From the NCBI GenBank assembly GCA_032622095.1, contig CP136067.1, forward strand, positions 50,321,899 through 50,385,898: a stretch of 64,000 nt of DNA. Direction: 5' to 3'. The position numbers and the translations under genes are program-made. The DNA comes from Siphonodentalium dalli. Lineage: Eukaryota > Mollusca > Scaphopoda > Gadilida > Siphonodentaliidae. Under the pieces are notes generated by a model, which worked only from the letters and a program-made list of their open reading frames with translations, was not told the origin of the DNA and did no database searches. Positions 1 through 11,500 of this stretch are shown here, one piece after another. Each line of letters opens with the position of its first letter. The stretch's first letter is position 1.

Positions 1-1000
1 TCTTTGAAATGTGCCGACTGTCATCATGTTCAATGAACTGTATGTACTCACCCTTGATAGGACCAATGGGGAGTTGGCTATTCATAACACTGAAATTAAT
101 CACTACGTTCAGTCTAATGAACTCACAAATATCATAAACATGACATCACTGAGAACTGTGCTGGGATTGAATACATTGTGCTCATTAGTCATTGCCGGTG
201 GTTTATGATCAACTTTATTAACGTAACAATTACTTCAGCCGATCGATGCCTGAAACAACCAGCAACAGCAGTTAACCAGCACCAGGCCAATAGGCCATAT
301 TACAGAATACTTCCTCTGATGTTAAAAATATTAGGTACGATTAATCGATTATAATCTATATTCTGTTTAGATTTCTGTAATTTTATTGGCAGCTTTCCGC
401 AAATAAAACCCTTTTAAAGTGGGGATGTAGTGGGAAAAACATTTCATTTCATTTTCTTCCTGAATGTAGGTAGTCAAAACTTAGTGAAAAAATGTTTCGG
501 GAAGAAAGATAACTCTACTAGTGTGTCTCATGCACACGTGTTTAGAAAATGGCGGGAAATAGAACAGCCACCGATGGCAAACTATCTCTCACAATAGCGA
601 ACCAGTCTCATTTTAATCATCAATCTATAGCCTGTTTCTAAGCAGCAAATGTGTGCGCAAATAATACAGTTGAAGTACATTTGCAGACGAAACACAGGAA
701 GTCAATTAAATTGGGTAATTCATTGAAATCGTAACTATTAAATCTCATGACATTTCAGTTTGGGTGGGTGACAGATCAAGTTGTGACCTGAGCTATGGGT
801 ATAACCTTGAAAGATTATGTCAGATCAGACAATTGAACATCGTCCTTCATAGGGGCATTGTCGTACCAAAGTTTTTGTACATTATCCTGCATGTACGGAC
901 GCATAGGGAAACTTTCATGACAAACGATGATACATTGCCGTGTGCTACTATCCTACTCATGGCATCCCATCTCAACTCTGGCGCAAAGTGACCAAATCAA
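1..1000. other. No gene recognised
   Basis: AT-rich sequence without a convincing exon or repeat boundary. The missing last exon of the FKBP gene could lie here or beyond the window start, but no splice-bounded match was seen. Confidence 0.5.
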
Positions 1001-1009
1001 TCTGAGTGA

Positions 1010-1205
1010 GCCCAGACTATGAGGTAGCAGGCTAGCATCACCAACTTCACCATCTGGGGACCTCATTCTGCTTAGGCATCAACTGCTGGGAGACCTACGA
1101 TCAGATTTAAGTTTCCCAGTTGAAGTTGGTGATGTTCACCCATTAGTCGCCTGATTATGCAATTTTATCTTCTGCAAATTATGGGATACAGAAACTTCCC
1201 AGAAG
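1010..1205. repeat. Fragment of the GAGGTCCCCAGAGGGTGAA palindromic repeat family
   Basis: Contains the signature ends CACCATCTGGGGACCTCATT and the internal block CCCAGTTGAAGTTGGTGATG shared with copies at 3.8, 5.0, 11.0, 14.4, 43.6-44.7 and 61.6 kb. Only the right part is present. Confidence 0.75.
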
Positions 1206-1388
1206 GAAACGAGAGGCCGATCACGATCGGCAGATGTCTAACCCATACCTTGGCGATAGTGATCAGCTATTTTCAGCTTGGATGATAAAATCCATAAGCC
1301 ATAACTCCATTTAAAAAAAAAACGAATCAAACCCAAATTCGAATTCTAACTGTATTTTGGGCTGAGAAACTCACATACCAAATATACA

Positions 1389-2782
1389 TACCGTAAATTT
1401 TGGTGTATAAGTTGCATCTTTTTTACCTGAATATATAGCCCAGAATATTGGTGCGCCTTATACAACGGTAACTCAAAATGGGGGTGAAATCTTGACTCAT
1501 TTTCGGAGAGTTTGAGCTACGACCAGTAAGTACACAAGTGTCGGGAAGACAAGGAGATATTCACAGCAAATATCGGCGGAGATTCAGCCACAAAACTCTC
1601 CATAAAGAAGGATAATATTAATTGAATTAAAATATTGAACACAGTTATCTTACTCTTCACTATTATGAACATTTATTCACAAAATCCAGGAAAGAAAGTG
1701 TGATATAACCGGATATGTGTGAAACCGAAAGTACAAATTCTGAATAAACAACAAAATGGACTCGTCTTACAGTTTCACCTCTAAAAGAAATGGACTCATT
1801 ATTACACCATTTATTATACAAATAAACACCCCCATCTTCACTGTTATTTATCATATTATATGCATTAGTATCTGAGAATTCAACAGCAAACAGCAGCAAA
1901 TTCACAAACAGTTGGCGTCCTTGACCTTCATGACTGTGTAACAATACGTGCACAATTGACCCACATTCAATGACTGTGGTGTGATCGCTTTTATGTCTCC
2001 AGTGTTGCGACACAGTTAACTGTTTACAAGCTGCACGTGCTACAAACTTCTACCAGATTACGTCACATCGGAATGTTTATTTAAAGCCCGGGAATGAGCA
2101 TAATAAAAACTTTGACTCCAAATATTTTAATGAGGCTTCAGTGCGAAGCCGCAAACTCCTGTTGATATTACATAAACATTATTTTATGCTGTACGCTTCA
2201 GGTGCAAACATTTAATCCCCACATTGGGTATACTTGACACTTAATACTGAGGAGTGCATTGCATCACTATTAGCCCAAAGCGTTTGCATTCATGATCCGC
2301 GACAATTAGGCGACATCTAAATTAACGATGCCAGCATTATCCTAAAACAACAGTAAGCCGATTCTCAATTTTATATTCCTATAAATGATAGGATATTTTG
2401 TGTCTTTCCTCATACTGTAAATTTCTATATATATTCACATCCTTCGATCGTTATGGATAAACGTGGGATTAAGCTCAAACGTCAGAGTTACGAAACCAGA
2501 TTTTAGTTGGAAGTTGTTAAGTTTGCAGAACTTAACAGTAACCGTGCTGCCGAAAGAAAGCATTCTAACGTAAATAACTTTCTTCATTTCTTCTCCCCCC
2601 AAATGTGATGTGTGAATACTTGCTCTCAATACTTACATGTACCACGGCAGTTTTTTGAAATTCCAGCATCTAAAAATGGGTGCGTCTTATACAAAGGTAT
2701 TTCACAAAAGGCAGGATTTGGGGTTGAAAAATGGGGGTGCGTCTTATACACGCATGCGACTTATACACCGAAATTTACGGTA
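1389..2782 (+). mobile_element. Pogo-like (Tc1/mariner superfamily) DNA transposon, decayed
   Basis: TA-flanked terminal inverted repeats: CCGTAAATTTTGGTGTATAA at 1391 and the complement of CCGAAATTTACGG ending at 2780. Near the right end, ATGGATAAACGTGG at 2453 opens MDKRGIKLKRQSYETRF, stop, LEVVKFAELNSNRAAERK, a good match to the N-terminal DNA-binding helix of pogo-type transposases. The in-frame TAG and loss of the DDE domain make it inactive. A second end with the same sequence lies at 21304, and a right end at 39960-39990. Confidence 0.75.
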
Positions 2783-3359
2783 CATCTCAATAAAATGAGA
2801 TATATCAGATGAAAGGTATTTCTGTTAAAGTATCAGGAATGTTGAGAAGGGTTCATTTTTAACTACAAAAATCCATACAAGTGAAGGAGAAACCTGGCAA
2901 TATAATAGGAGAATGATTACATGAAAAATATACAAAAGCATAAAATTGATGACCAGGGTTAACAATTTTAACTCTATAAAATTAGGGGACTGTACCAGGT
3001 ATGTCCTTTGAATATTGCATTGATATACTAAACCAGAGAGCTATGCCAGAGTTGATAAACACTGGGCCAACACTGTCCACACACTATGGAAATGCAATAA
3101 ACAACAGACAGCTATTAAAGTCTGCTTAAATTCTAAAGAACATCCCTACAAATCAAAAATAGACTATTCCTATTTATACTTTTAGAACTGAATGGGAGAG
3201 TCTATTGATTCATGAATGGGTTACACCTTACACTGATGGCTAAAAATAACTATAATTCCATAATACACATTTAGCTCTTGTCTCTCTCTCTCAGAGCTAA
3301 ACTGATATCACTGGTAATTAATTATAGACTGCTATGGTTTTACTTGTGAGCTTAAAAAT

Positions 3360-3720
3360 CTCAAATCTGTTCAATTCTTAGTTGAAAAAGGGCCATAATT
3401 CTGGTATAACATACCGGATCTAACCAATATTCAAACTCGATCTGTATTTTGAGTTGAGAAACTCACATACCAAATTTGGTTCCTATCAGATGAAAAATGG
3501 TTGATTTATCGAAGCATGCAAGAATTCTATGTCAAAGGGCCATAACTCCATTAAAAAAATTCAGATCAAACCCATATTCGAACTCGATCTGTATTTTGGG
3601 CTCAGAAACCCATATACAAAATTTGATTCCGAACGGATAGAAAATGTTTGAGTTATCGCAGTATGTGTAAGTGTCTATGGACAGACGGACGAACGAGTGG
3701 TCAATCCGGACGTCGACACT
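3360..3720. repeat. Degenerate 'gggccataact' repeat units (two)
   Basis: Two units of about 160 bp, each with AGGGCCATAA, a TCTGTATTTTG block and AAACTCACATACCAAATTTG. The same unit type recurs at 53.35-53.65 kb and 56.33-56.47 kb. The run ends in TATGGACAGACGGACGAACG, typical of the tail of such elements. Confidence 0.7.
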
Positions 3721-3749
3721 ATGAGTTCCATACTATGGTATGGGTACAC

Positions 3750-3990
3750 CTAAAAAGTAATTGCAAACAATGTTAATTTGAGACTATAGATACGTCCCAG
3801 AAGATGAGGCCTTAGCAGAATGAGCTCCCCAGAGGGTGAATTTGGTGATATTAGCCCGAAGAGCAGGGTAGCATAACTAAATTCACTCTCTGGGGACCCC
3901 ATTCTGCAAATGTCAAGACACACTGAATTCAGGCTTGTTTGGAACACGTAGCTGTTCGATAGTCTGGGTTCACTCAGACTGATCAAATAG
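3750..3990. repeat. Palindromic GAGGTCCCCAGAGGGTGAA-family repeat
   Basis: CCCCAGAGGGTGAATTTGGT at 3828 pairs with the inverted ACTAAATTCACTCTCTGGGG near 3877, forming a hairpin of about 45-bp arms. The left part carries the TATAGATACGTCCCAGAAGA block found in other copies. Confidence 0.8.
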
Positions 3991-3999
3991 CTGGTGATT

Positions 4000-4980
4000 G
4001 ATATGTAATCAGGTCAGGCACATACAGGATTGACCAATTATAGCTATATTCAACTATTATAGGTGAACATGGATATCACTCTTTGTGAATACGATAAAAG
4101 AGGCATAACCCAATATCATAATTCGCAAACAAATTATTATAAAACAGTGTTGTACTAAATCGGTAGTGTTTATTTTCGTGATAAAATGACATGTCTAAAT
4201 CCATGCGAATGATTAATCATGACGGCACATGATAAGGAAGTAAACTAACATTCAATTGGTCTAAATAGGAGGAGCGATAGTGTACAATGTTACTGTCATT
4301 TAGAAATGTATACTTGTGCAATTATTAAATAAAATAAATTGGCACAAAATGTTTCAAAACAAATTTGATCTGGATACTTCTCAGTCTCTTTGAAAATCCG
4401 ACGAAAATCCAATATTGGATGTACGTCTCTAGAAGTGTCCATAACATTTCTAGGATGAAACGGCATTCCCAACATGACGTAATAAACCTTTTTCAAATAT
4501 GTAGTGCATTCCTGGCGTAGTAAATGTTTGTGAGAATCATAGTATATAGAAATAGTTATAAATACAACTAGATGTGAAAGAATAGTAAGTCATGAATATC
4601 TTTGACTGATAAAAAAATTGGAAGATGATGTCTCCTATATTGCGATGAGTAAATTGAATTATGGATATATCGCCTGTATTCAGTTTTCCAACAATAGTTG
4701 ATTTTACAATGCGTGGGAAAATTGTCAACACGCCATTGACCTCTGATCTCTGACGTGATCTGCTATGCCATAAACCAATGAAATCGCGCGCAGTCTGCAC
4801 CACTCTCCAATGAAATGGAGAGGGAATCCCTTCAATACAGAACCTAATTTTATTAGAGAGTTTTAGAGACGTACATCCGATATTGGATTTCCTCAGCTTT
4901 TCAAAGAGAGTGGATACTGGTCATTTGCTTCAGTTTTGTTAAGAGTTCAATGTGGCTTGCACTGGGCAAACCTTGAAATA
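4000..4980. other. Intergenic, nothing recognised
   Basis: AT-rich. No exon of the FKBP gene or any known protein was found on either strand. A short repeated phrase (GTACGTCTCTAGAAGTGTCC / GAGACGTACATCC) occurs inverted at about 4420 and 4865. Confidence 0.4.
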
Positions 4981-4994
4981 GTGAGCCTGTCATT

Positions 4995-5215
4995 TGCAGA
5001 ATGAGGTCCCCAGAGGGTGAATTTAGTGATGCTACCCCGCATAGCGGGCTAGCATCACCAAATTCACCCTCTGGGGACCTCATTCTGCTTACACCTGAGC
5101 AGAATGAGGTTCCCAGACTGTGAATTTAGTGATGCTAGCCCACTATGTGGGGTAGCGTCACACTAAATTCACCCTCTGGGGACCTCATTCTGCAAATGAC
5201 AGGCACCCTATTTCA
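4995..5215. repeat. Two back-to-back copies of the palindromic GAGGTCCCC repeat
   Basis: Two hairpins lie in tandem: 4998-5092 and 5098-5195. Each has left arm CAGAATGAGGT and right arm ACCTCATTCTGC around GGGTGAATTTAGTGATGCTA. The array ends about 130 bp below the FKBP exon 7 donor, inside the next intron. Confidence 0.85.
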
Positions 5216-5346
5216 AGGCTTGGCACTGGGATGCACGATCCCATAACTTCCACAAAACAGGGAAATAGTGGATTTCCCCTATGACAGTTGAATATAACTA
5301 CTATAATAGGTAAATCCAAGATGTGCTTGAACTGGTAATTAATTAC

Positions 5347-5535
5347 CTTTTCGTCTTCCTCTACAAATTTTTTGAACATGCCACTGTATACACGTCGTTC
5401 TCTTTCTTTATGCTTCCTCAGTATTTCATTGCACATTATAATTTTGTTTTTGGCTGCTTTATTGTTGGCATCAATTTGTAACACATGGTTGTAGTCGCTG
5501 ATGGCTGTATCATAATTGCCTAACTGAAAGTTTGC
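5347..5535 (-). CDS. FKBP4: FKBP4-like exon 7: TPR3 and C-terminal helix
   Basis: 189 nt between acceptor TTGTTTCAG and donor GTAATT. It encodes [40 protein letters not shown] and [18 protein letters not shown], which matches the third TPR and capping helix of FKBP51 (RDRRIYANMFKKF). Ends in phase 0 at EEDEK. A further exon is expected because family members continue with a charged tail and because a consensus donor follows. Confidence 0.93.
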
Positions 5536-8500
5536 CTGAAACAAAACATCGGAAGTCCTATATATTTTACAGACCTAATATTGCTTAAAGTTTTTCATTA
5601 ACATTATCCTCCCACTCCTAAACCAATCAATAGTGACGATGTAGATATCACATGACTGAGTGGAAGTATGGCATCAATTTGCTCACTTCTTAACGACGAT
5701 AAGTGATCGTCAGTATACAATGTAACATTATCTATTAATGGATCAAATGCATGTCAAACCAATTAAGTCCACATTCTTTGCGGCCATTTCTGTGAAGCCA
5801 GTAAGCATCCGCATTCACGCAGAAGTTCGACATACACATATATGAGAAATTTTGCTAGATCAGTTACATCAGTGCAAAAATGCTTTGGTGGTCTATAGTA
5901 CTACTCAGTGTTATTTGTATGTGTGGTCTTTCGTTGGTGTCATAATATATTATCGTGAAAAAGCAATGTGGTCTGTTTGAAGTAATGATAATGCAACTGG
6001 TGCCAATGATTCAATACAATTCGAAGGACAGCCAATTTTGAATCAAATCAAATCAGATAAAATATTCCAAATCGCATTGAATCGATTTGCAGGGACCTAG
6101 CGGAGGCAGGCTATGTCACTCTGATAGAGATGGGCGGTTAACCGTGGAATCAGTTCGGTTTCGGTTGTCGGGAAAAACCGGAAATGACAACCGTGGTAAG
6201 TTGGAAAAACCCGTAGTTTCGGTTGTCACAACTTCCTGTAATCATGGCAGAGCACGACGAACAAACGAGTCCTGTGTGGAAATATTTTTCAAAGAAAGAT
6301 AAGAAATTAAGTGTGCCGCCTGTAATATATGCAGAAAGGAGTTCGCATGGTGAAATCGCGCGACGAATTAATTACGTTGCTTCCGTGTACACCTATTTTC
6401 GCCGTAGTAAACACAACACAACTTGTCACAAGTCAGTTTATTTCTCATGATCTTTTAATCATTAAGGCCGTACAAATACTCTGAAAGGTGAATTTAATAA
6501 CGAGGATACGATATCAAAAGGTATCAATCATTGTTACCCGCATTCCCTATTAGTTTTTATCACTGTTTGGATGTTAAATCGTCAAATATATTTGTGCGCC
6601 GTTGATTAAAAATGTTATACCGGAATCGGAGCCGGAATGAATTATACCGTTTGTCGGTAAACTGTTGAGAAATAGCACTCATTCAGGTGACTTGTATTGG
6701 ATCAATTTGGATGCATGTATAGTGTGTACAGTATTATGTTCCCTAAATATGTTAAATTAGGCATATAGCCAGATAATGTGATTGAGAGATTCTAGTCATG
6801 TTTTATTTTAATTTTGTTTATTTCAAATTTTATTTTTCAAATCATAACTATACACATATATCTAGTCACACACATTAGTTTTATGCCAATATAAATGATC
6901 ATTATATTATTTCACACTTATGATCATATGATGCTGAATTGCAGTCATACACAATACACAGACTCACTTGCATTCTAGCACTGCCACTCGACATGGACAT
7001 TAACAATATACATGTAATAGTAACAATATGATACATAATTTACAATTATAAAAGGACATGTACCTCACAAGTTATGGTAATAAAATTGGTGTGTTTTCTT
7101 TGTAATATGATGAAGCATAATTAGATTTTGTTCACATTAGTCATTTTTATTAATAAAAACCGAAACCGAAACCGAGACTCAACTCTTTTTCCACAACCGA
7201 AACCGAAACCGAAACCGAGGCAAATTTTCACAACCGCCCATCTCTACTCTCTGAAGTAACACTTTTCATTATTCAACATGTACCTCACCACACCTGAAGT
7301 AACCCATTTCATTATTCACACTTATCTCACCATACCTGAAGTAACACTTTTCATTATTCAATACTTACCTCACCATGCCTGAAGTAACACTTTTCATTAT
7401 TGGAATCAAGTGTGATTGCCTTGTCGCACTGTTCTAATGATTTGACATAGTCCTGAAGTTTGAGATGACACAGAGCGAGGTTTGAGTGGGCTGCTGACAG
7501 CAAACACACCCTCTTCTTAGCCTGATTCTCCTCCAAAGTGGTCTCGCTCTCGAGGAATTTCGTGATTTTCTTGTATTGTGACATGGCTGACTTGTATTTT
7601 TGTTCCTGTAAGATTGAGAACACTACTTTAGAAAGAGCTGTGCTAGTCATATAATTAACCTTTTCTGTACCAAATTGGTTCTCCTATCAGTTACAATTTA
7701 CAAAAGTATATGTTGAAATGGTCTATTATTCATTTGGAAGGATGTTCACGAAATATAAGCAGATGACAGACAGGCGAGCAGTTAATACAAGTGCAGAAGT
7801 ATTCATTTTCGTTGGTGGGAAATGTTCAGATAATAAGTTCATGTGGCTGTTTGTTGAACTTATCGGTATTATATGAACTACTCATCATTGAGCATTTAGT
7901 AAAGAAAGGTTCGGCACATTTATATGGACAATATATTCCAATTTTAGAATAATATTCAAATCATGTTGTTTTAAAGGTTTGATATTATATTTTATGTTTC
8001 AAACAAATGCAATTCCGTTTAAAATTTAATTAGTTATTGCTTGTAATTCTTTTGACAACAATTAATACAGGCAATGAAAAGTTTCCAAAAATAAAACGAT
8101 TTTATACAGTTTGAAGATTATTCTAAAAATTACATCAAAGTGAAATCCCATTTTCAGTTAAAAAATTATTTCATCAAACATTTTCTAACAGAAATAAGTG
8201 CGCTCTCTGCTATAATAAAATATGATGACGACTGTTACATCTCGAATTGTACATTAAGAGTAATTTTGACAACATAGCTAGACCTATTAACCCTTCGATG
8301 ACTAGAGCTTCCTGAAATTTTGGGAAAACCCTGTGCCAATGCATTCCCTTATATGTGCGAGTCTCCCATAGGGAGCCTCGCATATATAAGAGAAAGCATT
8401 GGCCTAACAATATTTACCTGATATATGTAAGGATTCCTATGGGAGACTCACATATATCAGAGAATGCACTGGAACCGGATCTTTAATGCTGCACCAGTGC

Positions 8501-11500
8501 AGCTCCCATCATAAAAGGGCTAACAAACATGAAATTCAACTGTTCCGAGATCAAAGTAGATACATCAAATATATCTACGAAATTTATACACTCTAAAATG
8601 TTCTTTTAATATCTTTGCTGAAGGTAAAAGTAAAACGGACCAGCTATTTTTTGTTTTTGTGAGATGATAATTTTTATAATATCAATAAGGCATCTTGGGG
8701 CATCTATAGTCCCAGTCTGAGTCAATCCCAGACTATAGAACATGCTATGCATTCAATAGTCTGAAACGTTTCATTAAAAATGGTTTTATGATTGACAGAT
8801 ATCTACTTTTAGTTTTGTTTTTGCGAGTAACAAATTTTATCGGATGAGGGGTGTGCCAAAGGATTTAGTAATGCAAAGAGTAAAATCCAAGATGGCTGCC
8901 AGAGGCGTTCAAATTTGATAGCTCCCATCTAGAGGTGATCCCAAAAATGCCTGTAAATTTTCAAAAGAATTCTCCAATAAATGTGGGCTGCAGTATGTGT
9001 CGATGAGCAGGTTTTGATTCTGCATGCACTATGGTGTGCAAGCACAATCACGCACCTCAAAATCGAAGGACTGGAGATATGTTTCCATCTACGATAAAAA
9101 TGATAAACATAGGCCAAAAAAAATAAATGTTGACAGTGCCTGAGAAACAAATATTTATTTTCGGATGGCCTAAACAATTTTTATTACAAATCCCTGCACA
9201 AGAAATGGAGTCATGTCTAATTTTACCTTGAATAGTTTTGCGCCTTTATCTTTGACGATCTGCGACTGCTCAAGTTTTTCTTCAGCATTCATTTGCCAAG
9301 CATCTTTAGACTAAAACAGATTTAAAGAATTCATTACATAGGGTTGTCAATTAACCCATTAATGATTAACCTTTCAATTTGTCAAAAATAATTACAATAT
9401 TACAATTACAATTTCTTGACTTTATTAGGGATGGAAAGATATACTGATACATAGGTTCATCACGATACAGGAGGTCACAATACATGCACCGATACCAACA
9501 CCAAAATATCATTGAAGCACGATGCATATTACAACCATTATCTACCTACAATATAGGTCACATATCAGTACTTTTAAATTTAATTTTATTGCCAAGTGTT
9601 ATTCCCAAGCACAATTGAGAATGTACTTGCATACATCCTTGTGAGAAATCACTGACCTGTATAATATATCTGTATTGCATGCACTGTTAACCTACTTAAT
9701 ATATAAGGCAGTGTAGCTCAGTAATGCATGTGCATGCTTTGTTGCTTCTGACAATGTAATCATTGAGTCGTTTTAGACAACTTGTAAAGCCTTGCTGCTA
9801 TAAGATACATCAGTACTGTTGATAACAAGATCGCATTTTTGTTCCGCCTACCGCACAGGATATAAGAATAAAAAATAATAATGATAACCTGACAACTTTT
9901 CCACAGATGCACACGTGTAAAAGTTAACCATTTTTGCACTCTATTAATTCCAGTGACTAAATTTAGATTTATTTTCTTCTGTCGTCATTCACGATTCAAA
10001 GTATAGTCACTTACGGACACTGCCAGATGCATGTTACATAACCACAATGTGCACACCATCCTTGAACTTAAGTTAAATTAAATTTATATTGCACATGGGT
10101 CAACCCATGCAAGTCGGGCCATTGTGTATGATACATTTGTCCATATTTATAACACTATAACTTAAGAGTAGTAGTACTATTAGAGTCATAAATATACATT
10201 TATAATCTACTATACTATTGTCTATATTAAATATACATTTATAATCTACTATACTATTGTCTATATTAAATATACATTTATAATCTACTATACTATTGTC
10301 TATATTAAATATACATTTATAATCTACTATACTATTGTCTATATTAAATATACATTTATAATCTACTATACTATTGTCTATATTAAATATACATTTATAA
10401 TCTACTATACTATTGTCTACATTTATCGAGTTACACACTCGTATCACATACCAAGGTATGTATCATATCGTGACCTTATTAGCATATCTTTCCACCCTAG
10501 ACTTCATCTACTTTTATTACGGAGATGTTTAAACATTTCGGCTTAAATATGGGCTCATTTAGTAATACTAATCTAGAAAATCAGTTGGTTGCATGGACTG
10601 AGATCCCCCCCCCCCAAGAGCCTATTGGGGTCACATTCCCCCAACCCAGTCTTGTTACCTGAGAAAATGATTACTTGGGTTCTTCATGTACATGGACTTA
10701 TTGGACCAATGGGTGCAGAATAAATCTAACCAGTTTATAAAATAAAATAAAATAAATTGGGCAACCAAACCTACATGTACTCACTCTTGAAACATAAGAT
10801 TGGGTCAGGTGGAAAGAAGATATTTTTAATTGTGGCCCAGAGGAAACCCTGATTTAGATAAGTTTACCTCATGTTTCGAATCTCAATTAAACAGTAGTTT
10901 ACTAGACCAGCATGGGACCCTGTGAGACCCCAGACCAGGCCTCAAAATATGGTGTTGGACATTCAGAATTTGCAGAATGAGGTCCCCAGTGGGTGATTTA
11001 ATGTCACAAAATTCATCACCTGACCTCATTTTGAATGGCCTCATCTGCAATGGGAGACTTAAGATACAGATTTAAAATCCCAGATGGTGAAGATGGTAAT
11101 GTGCACCCATTGGGCACCTCGATTATGCATTATGTTGTCTGCCATTTTGGGGATATAGAGAAACTAAATTAAAAAAGAAAATTTGTTATATGGGGTATTG
11201 TCATTTAATTCACACTCCGGGGACATCTTTCTGCAAATGTCCAGCGCCATATTTTCAGGCCTGGAAGGCAAATACAGTAACCACAGCAGAATTATGGGTA
11301 ACTTTTCAGGATTTATTCGGAAATATGGCTTGTTGCCATTCATCGGAAAGCTCTCACTGAGAGCTTTTCGATGAATGGCAACAAGCCATATTTACGACTA
11401 AATCCTGAAAAGTTACCCATAATTCTGCTGTGGTTAAGGAGTCGATTACTTGGGGCATTACTGTATTTAAGCTGTGGAGGCCTAATGATAGTCACCTTCT

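Noticed and set aside
10100-10447. Open frame of a repeated 13-residue peptide
   Set aside because: It is the minus-strand reading of the 39-bp minisatellite in a transposon, with no start context or family match.
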